This document shows positions 1 through 7,580 of a DNA stretch of 64,000 nt, in pieces. Within the stretch, counting starts at the first letter, position 1. The number at the start of each line of letters is the position of its first letter. Location: positions 154,859-218,858 of the forward strand of contig CALKRN010000006.1 of assembly GCA_937989665.1 (NCBI GenBank), read 5' to 3'. Position numbers and translations under genes: made by a program. Below the pieces are notes generated by a model. That model was not told where the DNA came from. It worked only from the letters and a program-made list of their open reading frames with translations, and made no database searches. The stretch comes from an uncultured Desulfomicrobiaceae bacterium. GTDB taxonomy: Bacteria; Desulfobacterota; Desulfovibrionia; Desulfovibrionales; Desulfomicrobiaceae.

Positions 1-847
1 AAATGGCGGCAAACCGCGCATTGGCACGCACAATCCGATGATCCGGCGAGAGGACCGCGATGCCCACGAGCGAGTTCTCAAAGATGGCCTCTACTTCGCG
101 GAAAGCCCGGTCGAGTTCCTCCGTCCGCTCCGCCACTTTCTGCTCCAAACTCCGGTAGAGCTCCCGCAAATTTCGGCTCATGACGTTGAAGCCCGCAGCG
201 AGCGTGCCGAGCTCATCCGTCCGGCGGTCAAGATTCGAAGCGACAAATTCGCCCCGCGCCAGGGTCTCGGTAAGCTCCGCTAGGTTGGCCACTGGCTGGA
301 TGATGAGACGGTTGAGGAAAAAATACAAAAACACCGCAATGACACCGAGGACCACCGCAAACGCGGCGATGAGCTGGATGATCGTGCGCTGAGCTTCGGC
401 TCGCGCCTTGTCAACACGCATCCCCAGCTGCACCTGCCCCAAGACGACACCTCCGCGGGATATCTCTTGGGAGAAAACAAGGACATCGTCAGGAGGAAAG
501 GTCTGGGCCAATGCAAAACGACGCACCCCTGGACGCACTTCGCTGTCATTAAGCGGGCGGCCACTTGCATCGAGGAACAGACAATAGGCCACCGAAGGCG
601 AAAACTCCGCCCGGGCCGCAATTTCATCCACAAGATACAATGCCCCTCGTTCCAAAGCCGGAAGACTGGTCTTGGCTACAAGGTCTACCTGTTCGGCCCC
701 CTGACGGCGCACCTCGGCCAAAAGAAATGCCAGCTGGGTCTGGTACATGAAATACCCGAGCGCAACAAAGCTGGCCACCAGAATAATCTGAATTCCGATG
801 TGGATCTTGAATTGGAGCAGATGATAAAAAGCCCGTCTTCGTTCCAT
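1..847 (-). CDS. Membrane sensor protein with HAMP and PAS domains (3' end outside window)
   Basis: The frame stays open from an ATG at 847 to the left edge of the window, giving the first 282 residues. An N-terminal membrane segment (about residues 10-31) is followed by an extracytoplasmic stretch of about 100 residues, a second membrane segment (about 140-163), a HAMP-like segment containing NRLIIQPVANLAEL, a coiled coil, and the start of a PAS domain (IFENSLVGIAVLSPDHRIV). The output domain is not visible, so it could be a histidine kinase or a diguanylate cyclase/phosphodiesterase. It is the last visible gene of a minus-strand operon after a lone receiver (gap 42 bp), which favours a histidine kinase partner. 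An AGAGGG ribosome site precedes the ATG. Confidence 0.8.
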   Translation of the reverse strand, partial: MERRRAFYHLLQFKIHIGIQIILVASFVALGYFMYQTQLAFLLAEVRRQGAEQVDLVAKTSLPALERGALYLVDEIAARAEFSPSVAYCLFLDASGRPLNDSEVRPGVRRFALAQTFPPDDVLVFSQEISRGGVVLGQVQLGMRVDKARAEAQRTIIQLIAAFAVVLGVIAVFLYFFLNRLIIQPVANLAELTETLARGEFVASNLDRRTDELGTLAAGFNVMSRNLRELYRSLEQKVAERTEELDRAFREVEAIFENSLVGIAVLSPDHRIVRANARFAAI

Positions 848-889
848 GACCCTCTGTCCTTACCGCGAGTGGATTGCCGTCGGCCAGCT

Positions 890-1264
890 TCATGGCATGG
901 CCAGTACCTCTGCCACTGCCCCCACGAGCTCTTCGCGCTTGATGGGTTTGCTCAAACACCGTTTGGCACCCATGAGTTTGGCCCACTTCAGATAATCCGT
1001 GGCCCCACCCCGGCCCCCACCAGACATGGCGATGATACGAATATTGGGGTCGAGCTTGCGCAGTTCACGGATAATCTGAATACCCTCTTTGTCTGGCATA
1101 ATCATATCCGTGACCACGACGTCGAAAGGATTTTGTCGATACAACCGCAATCCTTCGTCACCATCTCCAGCTTGCTCTACAACATACCCTTCTGCCATAA
1201 GCATCTTGGCTAAAGCCAAACACATAAGTTTGTCATCATCGATAACTAGTACTCGCGCCTGCAT
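890..1264 (-). CDS. Single-domain CheY-like response regulator
   Basis: This is a 124-residue stand-alone receiver domain with no output domain. The conserved features are visible: the acidic pocket D9-D11 (VLVIDDD), the phosphoacceptor D53 (VVTDMIMP), S81 in the Thr/Ser position and K106 in LSKP. It should be phosphorylated and act by protein-protein contact or as a phosphorelay step. It lies 23 bp after a PstS-like protein and 42 bp before a HAMP-PAS sensor on the same strand, so the sensor is the likely partner. GAGG precedes the ATG. Confidence 0.92.
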   Translation of the reverse strand: MQARVLVIDDDKLMCLALAKMLMAEGYVVEQAGDGDEGLRLYRQNPFDVVVTDMIMPDKEGIQIIRELRKLDPNIRIIAMSGGGRGGATDYLKWAKLMGAKRCLSKPIKREELVGAVAEVLAMP

Positions 1265-1287
1265 GCCGACACCTCATTCTGAATCTA

Positions 1288-2436
1288 TTACCGCTGGGGC
1301 ACAACAAATCCAAAACGTTGTGCCACTTGAAGTCCTTCATTAGAGAGTATGAAATCAAGCATCCACTGCATCGAACTATTACGATATGTCACAACAAAAA
1401 GGGACCGTGCCAGTGGGTATGAACCATCCAGTATCGATGTATTTTGAGGCTGCACTGGTGGTTGATTGTCCGCGATACGGAGAGCTACAGGCACAGATTG
1501 ACGCACCATTGGCAGACTGGTGAACCCAATAGCCCCAGGCTCTCCAGCAACGAAGGCATCCATTGCCGCCGGAGAAGTCGCAAGACGTCTTTTTTGTCCT
1601 TCTATCATGGGGACATCGCCCATGACCAATTCCATAAACATCTGCCGTGTGCCAAACGAAACGTCGAGGTCTACGACGGTGATGGGGATATCCGCCCCTC
1701 CTATCTCGCTCCACCGCTGGATACGTCCACTGAAGATGCCCCGAACAGTGTCCATATCCAACACCCGCACCGGATTGCCTGGCGCCACGATTACCGCCAC
1801 GGCATCACGAGCCACGAGATGCGCCTTCATACCAGCAGCAAGCTCCGCTGCGGTCAATGGCCGCGAACTCAACGCCACATCGCAAGCACCGTTCGCAAGC
1901 GCGGTTATACCTGCGTCTGTCCCCACGGCTTGCACCTCAACAGCGCGGCGGGACTTAGTGGCAAAAGATATCCCTTCGACCTCCACGCTATCCGGACGTG
2001 CTCCTGGGAAGCGGCGGACCTCGGCGGCACCAGTACGGAGCAAGGCCAAGCGCACCCACTCCACCGCGGCCTCGGCCATAACAACGGAACCCGCCACCCG
2101 CAGCGGTGGTTCACGGGTAAACGGAGCTGGGAGATACACCCCGCGCACATCCACTCCTCGGGCACCCTGGGGGATAAGGACCGGCGCCGGAACGTCCCAA
2201 TCTGGCACCGGTTTGAACTCCACGGCCCACAGGACCTCATCGCGTTCCTGTTTCCCCTGCGCGTGCCACTCCCCAACCAGTCGCCAGCCAGCGCCTTCTT
2301 TGGCTGCTGCCGGAGGAAAGATGGCCACCGAACGCACCACCGGCTCCTGCCGGCCCAAAAGGAACTCCGGACGCCAGACAATCCCCCCGGCGAGGGCGAG
2401 AAGAAGCAGGGCTATCCCCACAAAAAAACCGGCCAC
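1288..2436 (-). CDS. Membrane-anchored PstS-like substrate-binding protein
   Basis: This 382-residue protein begins with an uncleaved-looking hydrophobic anchor (about residues 2-22), then a roughly 90-residue extension. From about residue 112 there is a phosphate-type periplasmic binding fold (VAGSVVM; CDVALSSRPLTAAE; SFGTRQMFMEL). No ABC permease or ATPase gene is next to it; instead it sits between a PilZ protein and a response regulator with sensor, suggesting ligand sensing rather than uptake (inference). The start is a GTG at 2436 without a strong ribosome site. The frame is open further upstream (to about 2480) but offers no better start, so the N-terminus is uncertain. Confidence 0.78.
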   Translation of the reverse strand: MAGFFVGIALLLLALAGGIVWRPEFLLGRQEPVVRSVAIFPPAAAKEGAGWRLVGEWHAQGKQERDEVLWAVEFKPVPDWDVPAPVLIPQGARGVDVRGVYLPAPFTREPPLRVAGSVVMAEAAVEWVRLALLRTGAAEVRRFPGARPDSVEVEGISFATKSRRAVEVQAVGTDAGITALANGACDVALSSRPLTAAELAAGMKAHLVARDAVAVIVAPGNPVRVLDMDTVRGIFSGRIQRWSEIGGADIPITVVDLDVSFGTRQMFMELVMGDVPMIEGQKRRLATSPAAMDAFVAGEPGAIGFTSLPMVRQSVPVALRIADNQPPVQPQNTSILDGSYPLARSLFVVTYRNSSMQWMLDFILSNEGLQVAQRFGFVVPQR

Positions 2437-2477
2437 CAGGAACGCGTTCGTCGTTGTTCTGTCGCCATACCATGCCC

Positions 2478-2963
2478 CTATTTGGCCGATACCCAGGCAA
2501 ACACGGCTGGATCGAAATTTTTGTCCGTAAACCGTGCCCCCACCCGAGAACCACGCACGAAAACGAGCTCCACTTCTTTCACAATACGCCCACCATCCAC
2601 CGCAGGGAACTGGAGATGCAAGACTTCCCCCCGCGCTAGAGAACGCACTGTATCCTGGACTTCAATGCCCGTCCCTTCCATGGAGATATCGCGGAGCGCT
2701 ATTTGCGCAACAGTTGTCCCACTCGCGGCATCAATCAATTGCCCCTGAACAGCGAGTGGCTTTCGAAAATACTTGCGAAAATTGAGACTAATCCGAAAAA
2801 TATGCGCACACCGCGTGCACTTGGCCTTGACTTCCCAGTGCCCCTTCGTGCGCAACGGTTCTATCGGTACGGTCTTGGCGAGCCCACAGCTCGGACAAAC
2901 GATAGCGACCTCTTTCTTTTTGTAGACATAGAGTTCTACGAGATCCTGAGCGGTCTCCGCCAT
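2478..2963 (-). CDS. PilZ-domain protein with N-terminal zinc-ribbon-like segment
   Basis: This is a 161-residue protein. The first about 65 residues contain two CxxC pairs (CPSC and CTRC), like a zinc ribbon. The second part carries the PilZ c-di-GMP signature: an RxxxR (RKYFR) followed by DxSxxG (DISMEG). PilZ domains bind c-di-GMP and alter partner activity. It is the first gene of a minus-strand operon with a PstS-like protein, a receiver and a sensor. GGGGAG lies 7 bp before the ATG. The partner is unknown. Confidence 0.82.
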   Translation of the reverse strand: MAETAQDLVELYVYKKKEVAIVCPSCGLAKTVPIEPLRTKGHWEVKAKCTRCAHIFRISLNFRKYFRKPLAVQGQLIDAASGTTVAQIALRDISMEGTGIEVQDTVRSLARGEVLHLQFPAVDGGRIVKEVELVFVRGSRVGARFTDKNFDPAVFAWVSAK

Positions 2964-3029
2964 AATGCTCTCCCCTGGTTATAGTCAGGCCAGGTGGCTG
3001 TACCAAAGCGAGGCGCTCGTGGCACAAAA

Positions 3030-3052
3030 CCCCCCCATTGGCAATGGGGGGG
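3030..3052 (-). terminator. Perfect GC-rich hairpin, likely intrinsic terminator
   Basis: A 10-bp perfect stem (CCCCCCCATT / AATGGGGGGG) closes a 3-base GGC loop. On the minus strand it is followed by TTTTGTG. It is the second of two hairpins between the small ORF at 3159 and the PilZ operon start at 2963, so it should block read-through into that operon. Confidence 0.7.
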
Positions 3053-3105
3053 CATTTCTTTGTGATATAAAAGCCACAGCCCGTCATCTCATTGACACTA
3101 AACAA

Positions 3106-3130
3106 AAGGCCTTCGCATCCCGAAGGCCTT
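3106..3130 (-). terminator. Intrinsic terminator after the 32-residue ORF
   Basis: A perfect 10-bp stem (AAGGCCTTCG / CGAAGGCCTT) with a 5-base loop is followed on the minus strand by TTGTTTAG. It starts 29 bp after the stop codon of the small ORF at 3159-3257. Confidence 0.82.
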
Positions 3131-3158
3131 GATGTCCCTCCAAAGCGAAAGCCATCCC

Positions 3159-3257
3159 TCAGCCCGCCACTGCAGCCACCAAGGCCGCATGCGCGCCGAC
3201 AAGACATGCGACAGCCACCAGTCCAAGAATGATCTTTTTGCCGAGGTCCTTAACCAT
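3159..3257 (-). CDS. 32-residue hydrophobic small protein
   Basis: An ATG at 3257 opens a 32-codon frame. The peptide has a short basic N-terminus (MVKDLGKK) followed by a single hydrophobic Ala/Val/Leu-rich stretch to the end, typical of a one-span membrane peptide. AAGGAG lies 6 bp before the ATG, and two tandem intrinsic terminators follow, which argues for an independently transcribed gene. It diverges from the csaA-like gene. No family was recognised and no function is proposed. Confidence 0.6.
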   Translation of the reverse strand: MVKDLGKKIILGLVAVACLVGAHAALVAAVAG

Positions 3258-3302
3258 TGTTGACTCCTTGACTTTTTCTCAACGAAAAGCTCTTGCGAGC
3301 AT

Positions 3303-3327
3303 TAGACGACAATACGCACACCGTCTA
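3303..3327. promoter_or_regulatory. Inverted repeat TAGACG-N13-CGTCTA in a divergent promoter region
   Basis: The exact 6-bp half-sites lie between the divergent 32-residue ORF (start 3257) and the csaA-like gene (start 3357). The spacing fits a dimeric regulator, but neither a binding protein nor a clear -35/-10 pair could be assigned. Confidence 0.3.
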
Positions 3328-3356
3328 GCATTCCTTTCCCCATTCGGAGGCAACCT

Positions 3357-3695
3357 ATGCCCACCATCTCTTGGAGCGATTTCGAGGCCGTGGAACTGCG
3401 CGTTGGCCGCATCATCGAGGTCTTGGACTTTCCTGAAGCGCACATCCCAGCCTACCGCATTCGCGCCGACTTCGGCCCTCAGTTGGGGGTCAAGACCACG
3501 AGTGCTCGCATCACAACGCTTTATACCAAAGCCGATCTCCTTGGCCGCCTGATTCTCGGGGTGCTCAACTTTCCACCCAAACGCATCGGGCCTGTCCTCT
3601 CCGAATTTCTGCTCACTGGGTTTGCCCGCGACGACGGGGCGATTGTCCTTGCCATACCTGAACGTGATGTCCCGCTCGGAGCGCGTCTCCTCTAA
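3357..3695 (+). CDS. csaA: CsaA-like tRNA-binding-domain protein
   Basis: This 112-residue protein is a single OB-fold tRNA-binding domain, the same fold as the C-terminus of MetRS and the export chaperone CsaA. Typical family features are the N-terminal [14 protein letters not shown], followed by YRIRADFG, the segment around [14 protein letters not shown], and the C-terminal [13 protein letters not shown] strong site (CGGAGGCAACCT) precedes the ATG. The gene stands alone on the plus strand and its stop overlaps that of the convergent rsfS by a few bases. Whether it acts as a chaperone or an RNA-binding protein cannot be read from the sequence. Confidence 0.88.
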   Translation: MPTISWSDFEAVELRVGRIIEVLDFPEAHIPAYRIRADFGPQLGVKTTSARITTLYTKADLLGRLILGVLNFPPKRIGPVLSEFLLTGFARDDGAIVLAIPERDVPLGARLL

Positions 3696-4039
3696 GTTTG
3701 TCCTTGAGCCAACGGGATACGTCGCGCCCAGCCATAAAGCCCCTCCAGATCGTAGCGTTGCCGCATTTCATCCACAAAAAGGTGGACCACGACATCCCCT
3801 CCATCCACGAGCACCCATTGCCCCGCAGTCAGCCCCTCAACGCCCAGGACTGACCAGCCCTGCTCCCGAAAAAAAACGGACACCTCTTCGGCCAAAGCCT
3901 GGGCATGGCGGGCCGACAGGGCCGTTACCAGCACCATGGCATCGCAAAGGGAGAACCTTGATGCCACATCGAAGGCTACAATGTCTTGGCCCTTCTTCTC
4001 GTCAAGCCAGCGCACAATGGCAGCTATCTTCTCGTCCAC
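3692..4039 (-). CDS. rsfS: Ribosomal silencing factor RsfS
   Basis: RsfS binds L14 on the large subunit and blocks subunit joining when nutrients are scarce. The 115 residues match the whole family length: [15 protein letters not shown], then [22 protein letters not shown], and the C-terminal [25 protein letters not shown]. The frame runs open upstream to 4294, but a GTG at 4039 with GGAGG 6 bp upstream gives the normal length and removes a Pro/Trp-rich non-homologous extension, so that start was chosen. Convergent with the csaA-like gene. Confidence 0.9.
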   Translation of the reverse strand: MDEKIAAIVRWLDEKKGQDIVAFDVASRFSLCDAMVLVTALSARHAQALAEEVSVFFREQGWSVLGVEGLTAGQWVLVDGGDVVVHLFVDEMRQRYDLEGLYGWARRIPLAQGQT

Positions 4040-4328
4040 GCGTCTTCCTCCAATCAATGGAGATTTCCTGTATCCCACCTTGGGCCTTTCGGCAAACAGC
4101 CTTGACGAACCATAATCGATTGGCCATGGATGGTCCATCTCCATCCCTGACAGCATAAAAACCCATGGAGCGAGGGCTTCGCGTGGCTGGGGATGGCCCG
4201 CCCCTTCCCAGAAGATACTCCCCATCAATGCGCCGTCCATCCTATTCCATGGCATGGCCTTGTTGCCCTTCGGCGTGGTCTGGGGTTGAGACAACGAGGA
4301 GGACAGGAGTCCGTCGCCCCAGAGTTAG

Positions 4329-4350
4329 GTACAAAGAAACCAAAATACGC
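4329..4350. repeat. Degenerate first copy of the 36-bp repeat
   Basis: This copy reads GTACAAAGAAACCAAAATAC and then loses similarity. It lies 64 bp before the second copy and is preceded by TTAGG, comparable with CTAGG before the other two copies. Confidence 0.5.
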
Positions 4351-4392
4351 AGGATAGCCCGGCAAGGCTGCAGTGGTGGCGCTCTAGGGTAA

Positions 4393-4428
4393 GTACAAAG
4401 AACCTAGAGTATGCCCCGTTGTCCACAG
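4393..4428. repeat. 36-bp direct repeat, copy 2
   Basis: This copy begins GTACAAAGAACCTAGAGTAT and ends CCCGTTGTCCACAG. It differs from copy 3 at two positions only. With its upstream flank it forms a hairpin: CTCTAGG (4382-4388) pairs with CCTAGAG (4403-4409), placing GTACAAAGAA in the loop. Confidence 0.8.
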
Positions 4429-4463
4429 GAGAGACCCAGGCGAGTCAGCGTCTCGCCTAGGTC

Positions 4464-4499
4464 GTACAAAGAACCTAGAGTACGCCCCGTTGTTCACAG
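4464..4499. repeat. 36-bp direct repeat, copy 3
   Basis: This copy lies 71 bp after copy 2 and ends 38 bp before the paaK start codon. CTAGGT (4457-4462) pairs with ACCTAG (4473-4478), again exposing GTACAAAG in the loop. Between copies 2 and 3 a separate hairpin AGGCGAG/CTCGCCT occupies 4438-4458. If transcribed, this would be a structured paaK leader. Confidence 0.8.
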
Positions 4500-4537
4500 A
4501 GCTCGAACTTGGACTCCACCAAATTAAGGAGATAGCC

Positions 4538-5839
4538 ATGCTCTACGATGTCCCCCAAGAGACGTTACCACGGGATGAATTGGAAGCCCTCCAACTGCGG
4601 CGGCTCCGTCAGTTGGTGGATAAAGTGTACTACAATGTCCCGTTTTATCGCAAAAAATTTGATGAGCGCGGGGTGCGTCCCGAACATATCCGCACCCTGG
4701 CCGATGTCCAACTCCTCCCCTTCACGGAAAAGCAGGACCTCCGCAATAACTACCCTTTTGGACTCTTTGCCGTTCCTCGGGATAACGTCGTCCGGGTCCA
4801 CGCCTCTTCTGGGACAACAGGCAAGGCCACCGTGGTGGGCTACACTGCCCGCGACGTGGCCAACTGGGCAGACCTCATGGCCCGTTCCTTTGTGTGCGCC
4901 GGCGGCAGTCGCCGGGATATTGTCCACAACGCCTACGGCTATGGCCTGTTCACCGGCGGTTTGGGGATGCACTATGGGGTGGAGCGCCTCGGCGCCACCA
5001 TCATCCCTATCTCTGGCGGTGGAACCCGACGCCAGGTCATGCTCCTGCGGGATTTTGGCGCCACGGTCCTCTGCAGTACGCCCTCCTATGCCCTGTATCT
5101 CTATGAAACCATCATCGAATCCGGAATCGATGTCACGGATCTGAAACTCCACACAGGCATTTTTGGCGCCGAACCATGGAGCGAAAAAATGCGCGCCGAG
5201 ATCGAGTCGAAACTGCGCATCAAGGCCCTCGACATTTACGGTCTGTCGGAAATCATGGGGCCAGGCGTAGCCATGGAGTGCCGCGAAGCCCAAGACGGCC
5301 TCCACCTTTGGGAAGACCATTTTCTCATGGAGATCATCGATCCCAAAACAGGGGAAGTTCTCCCTGAGGGCGCTACGGGCGAGCTCGTCCTCACGACCCT
5401 TACCAAAGAAGCCCAGCCGCTTCTGCGCTACCGCACCCGGGACATCACCCGCATCAACGCCATCCCCTGCAAGTGTGGCCGCACCCATCGGCGGATCACC
5501 CGCATCCAAGGCCGCAGTGACGACATGCTCATCATCCGCGGCGTCAACGTCTTCCCCCAACAAATCGAGGCCATCCTCCTCGAGACCCAGGGTATCACCC
5601 CGCACTACGAGCTGATCCTCCGCCGCGAAGGCAGCCTCGATACCCTCGAGGTGAAGGTTGAAGTGGACGAGCAGCTCTTCTCTGACGAGATCAAGCATTT
5701 ACAGCGCATTGAGAGCACGATACAAAAGAACATCAAGGAGTTCCTCGGCGTTACCGCCAAGGTCACCCTGTCTGAACCCCGCAGCATCCAGCGCTCCGAA
5801 GGCAAGGCCAAGCGCATCATCGATCTCCGCCACAGCTAG
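4538..5839 (+). CDS. paaK: Phenylacetate-CoA ligase (PaaK family)
   Basis: This AMP-forming acyl-CoA ligase activates phenylacetate or a related aryl acid with ATP and CoA in the cytoplasm. The 433 residues are normal for PaaK. Visible features are the N-terminal [20 protein letters not shown], the P-loop at about residues 89-95 (SSGTTGK), the adenylation motif [15 protein letters not shown], the YRTRDIT motif and the C-terminal [13 protein letters not shown] at 4538 with AAGGAG upstream. An ACT-domain gene follows after 16 bp, a usual pairing in anaerobes where the ligase works with indolepyruvate/arylpyruvate ferredoxin oxidoreductase; no such oxidoreductase is in the window. Confidence 0.93.
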   Translation: MLYDVPQETLPRDELEALQLRRLRQLVDKVYYNVPFYRKKFDERGVRPEHIRTLADVQLLPFTEKQDLRNNYPFGLFAVPRDNVVRVHASSGTTGKATVVGYTARDVANWADLMARSFVCAGGSRRDIVHNAYGYGLFTGGLGMHYGVERLGATIIPISGGGTRRQVMLLRDFGATVLCSTPSYALYLYETIIESGIDVTDLKLHTGIFGAEPWSEKMRAEIESKLRIKALDIYGLSEIMGPGVAMECREAQDGLHLWEDHFLMEIIDPKTGEVLPEGATGELVLTTLTKEAQPLLRYRTRDITRINAIPCKCGRTHRRITRIQGRSDDMLIIRGVNVFPQQIEAILLETQGITPHYELILRREGSLDTLEVKVEVDEQLFSDEIKHLQRIESTIQKNIKEFLGVTAKVTLSEPRSIQRSEGKAKRIIDLRHS

Positions 5840-5855
5840 CCCCGAGGGAGACACC

Positions 5856-6287
5856 ATGAAAGTTGAACAAATCTCCGTCTTTTTGGAAAACCGCGCCGGA
5901 CGCCTCGCCGAAGTCACGAAGATCCTCGCCCAGGGCGGCATCAACATCCGTGCCCTCTCCCTGGCCGACACGTCAGACTTCGGCATCCTTCGTCTCATCG
6001 TCACCGAGGTGGAGAAGGCCAAAGACCTCCTGAAAGCCGGCGGATTCACCGTTGGGCGCACCAATGTGGTGGCGGTGGAAGTCGCCGATCGCCCTGGTGG
6101 ACTGCATAGCATCCTGGAGATCCTCGGCGCGGGGGGAGTTAACGTGGAGTACATGTACGCCTTTGTCACCCAAAGTGGCCAGAACGCGGTGCTTATTTTC
6201 CGCTTTGACCGCACGGATCAGGCCATCGAGATCCTCCAGGCCGCGGGGGTGCGCATCCTCTCTGGACCAGAGCTCTACGCCCTGTAG
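5856..6287 (+). CDS. Double ACT-domain protein
   Basis: The 143 residues form two tandem ACT domains: residues 1-65 ([20 protein letters not shown]) and 70-143 ([21 protein letters not shown]). ACT domains bind amino acids or other small ligands and usually control enzymes. It follows paaK by 16 bp with GAGGGAG before the ATG, so a regulatory role in aromatic amino-acid/arylacetate metabolism is likely (inference from context). Confidence 0.9.
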   Translation: MKVEQISVFLENRAGRLAEVTKILAQGGINIRALSLADTSDFGILRLIVTEVEKAKDLLKAGGFTVGRTNVVAVEVADRPGGLHSILEILGAGGVNVEYMYAFVTQSGQNAVLIFRFDRTDQAIEILQAAGVRILSGPELYAL

Positions 6288-6540
6288 GCGCGTTCCTCCT
6301 GCCCTCAAGCGCCAACGAGAAGCGGAACAGGGCTACCCCTGACTGCCGTTCGTGGCGTGTTCTTCCTGCCTTAGAGGATGGCGCCAATGCGGCGGGGGCC
6401 CAAAAACAGGGCGCGCACGGGGCGCCCTCTTGAGGGCAGGGGCAGCAAAAGGGAAAAAAGGCGCAGGCATCCCATGGAGACCCCTGCCCACCCGGGCTGC
6501 AGGCCGAAGCCAGCGGGCACAACAGTGCCCGCATCGAGCC
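6288..6540. other. Non-coding gap with small hairpins
   Basis: No gene with family character is seen. The DNA contains GC-rich palindromes, including GCCCTC-TT-GAGGGC near 6425-6440 and CGGGCAC-AACA-GTGCCCG near 6514-6531. Neither is followed by a T-run, so they are not typical terminators. Confidence 0.5.
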
Positions 6541-6846
6541 TTACTCCAGAGCCTCCGCCATCTCGGCAAAAAACCGCTCGGCCACAAAAACCCCAGGAAA
6601 CTGCTTCTCCCAAGTCGCCAGTTGGGCCCACAGGCCATCAAAACCCTCCACCTCCTCCACCCGCTGGCCGTCCACGAATAACCGAAAGCGTGTCCCCTGA
6701 GGGCAGCGGGACATCAGCATTTCAAGGGTATGGCCACCGCTCCATACACGCCATGGCGCCCACCAGGTCGTCCCATCACCCTCGGTCTTTTTGTACTTGG
6801 CAAAAAACGTCTCCCAGAGTCGCTCCATTTCCTGTCGCTCCATCAT
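6541..6846 (-). CDS. Hypothetical protein (101 residues)
   Basis: The ATG at 6846 has AAGGAGG 4-5 bp upstream; the frame stays open further upstream (to 6933) but lacks such a site. The peptide is Trp/Phe-rich and acidic (ERLWETFFAKYKKTEGDGTT; WWAPWRVWSGG; LATWEKQFPGVFVAERFF), with no signal peptide or membrane span. No family was recognised. It is divergent from the GntR regulator at 6909, and the regulator's palindrome lies 50 bp from its start, so it might share control. Confidence 0.6.
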   Translation of the reverse strand: MMERQEMERLWETFFAKYKKTEGDGTTWWAPWRVWSGGHTLEMLMSRCPQGTRFRLFVDGQRVEEVEGFDGLWAQLATWEKQFPGVFVAERFFAEMAEALE

Positions 6847-6895
6847 GCACCTCCTTAATTTCACCCTCCCTTGACCTCCATGCCAAGACGAGGCA

Positions 6896-6910
6896 ATTGG
6901 TCGGACCAAT
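6896..6910. promoter_or_regulatory. FadR/GntR-type operator overlapping the regulator start codon
   Basis: The 15-bp perfect palindrome ATTGGTCGGACCAAT is centred on 6903. It contains TGGT-N3-ACCA, the usual operator form of the FadR branch of GntR regulators. The last two bases are the first two of the regulator's ATG (6909), so binding would probably block its own expression, and possibly the divergent gene at 6846. Confidence 0.75.
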
Positions 6911-7580
6911 GACTGCTTCGCTCCCCTCCACAATCCTGCGCCTCATCGAGGACCTGGGTCTTGCCCCAGGAGACCAGCTCCCCCCAGAACGGGAACTGGC
7001 CCAACGTTTTCGTGTCTCCCGCGGCAGCATCCGCGAGGCCATGAAAACCCTCGCGGCTCAGGGGGTTATTGCAAGCCGCCACGGTGCCGGGACCTTTCTG
7101 GTAAGCCCCCTTCGGGCCTTCTCCCAAGCGCTGGGGCGCGCCCTCACGGATGCCCGCTGCCGCATAGACGCCCTCTTTGAGCTTCGCCTTGCCTTGGAGC
7201 CCGGCATCGCGGCCCTGGCGGCTCGTAAAGCCACACCAAGCCACACCCAGGCCATCGCTGAAGCCATCGCTCTCCAGGAAGCCGAGACCGACCCAGCCCG
7301 CTGGGGGGCCTATGACCACGCCATCCACACCGAGTTCGCCCGGGCCACGGGCAACCTCCTCGTGGAGGAACTCGTCACGGCCCTCGCCGCCCCTCTCGCC
7401 GAGACCCGCGACGAGGGACTCCAATCGCCAGAGCGCCACGCGGCCTCAGTGGCCGGACACCGCCAAATCCTCGAGGCCATCCTTGCCCACGACCCCGCCG
7501 CTGCGGCCCTGGCCATGGAGGCCCATATCCTCTGGTCCCACACCCTCATCCAACTGCCCCCCAAGGAGGAGTACTCATGA
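6909..7580 (+). CDS. GntR-family (FadR/LldR branch) transcriptional regulator
   Basis: This 223-residue cytoplasmic repressor/activator has an N-terminal winged helix (LPPERELAQRFRVSRGSIRE, then GVIASRHGAGTFL) and a C-terminal helical FCD ligand domain (RLALEPGIAALAARKA; DHAIHTEFARATGN; GHRQILEAILAHD). It overlaps the FMN oxidase gene by 4 bp (ATGA), so it probably responds to a hydroxy acid such as lactate or glycolate (inference). The start is uncertain: ATG 6909 has no good ribosome site, while an in-frame TTG at 6897 follows GAGG closely. A 10-codon upstream ORF (ATG near 6880) ends in TGA overlapping ATG 6909. Confidence 0.9.
   Translation: MTASLPSTILRLIEDLGLAPGDQLPPERELAQRFRVSRGSIREAMKTLAAQGVIASRHGAGTFLVSPLRAFSQALGRALTDARCRIDALFELRLALEPGIAALAARKATPSHTQAIAEAIALQEAETDPARWGAYDHAIHTEFARATGNLLVEELVTALAAPLAETRDEGLQSPERHAASVAGHRQILEAILAHDPAAAALAMEAHILWSHTLIQLPPKEEYS

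Larger units (their letters stand above)
4040..4537. other. Non-coding gap between rsfS and paaK with hairpin repeats
   Basis: No credible gene is seen: the open plus-strand frame at 4165-4392 has no family character and no good ribosome site. The right half holds three copies of a GTACAAAG-centred element within hairpins (separate entries). The left half (4040-4320) shows nothing recognised. The paaK ribosome site AAGGAG (about 4526-4531) closes the region. Confidence 0.6.

Noticed and set aside
1444..2748. 434-codon open frame on the plus strand
   Set aside because: Antisense of the PstS-like gene and PilZ gene, which have clear domains and ribosome sites.
4040..4294. N-terminal extension of RsfS
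   Set aside because: A GTG at 4039 with GGAGG gives the exact family length; the upstream residues are Pro/Trp-rich and not conserved in the family.
4165..4392. 75-codon plus-strand ORF before paaK
   Set aside because: Arg-rich product with no ribosome site, running into the hairpin repeats.
4393..4499. CRISPR array (36-bp repeats with a 35-bp spacer)
   Set aside because: Only two good copies, unequal spacing to the degenerate copy, flank-dependent hairpins that extend beyond the repeat, and no cas genes in the window.
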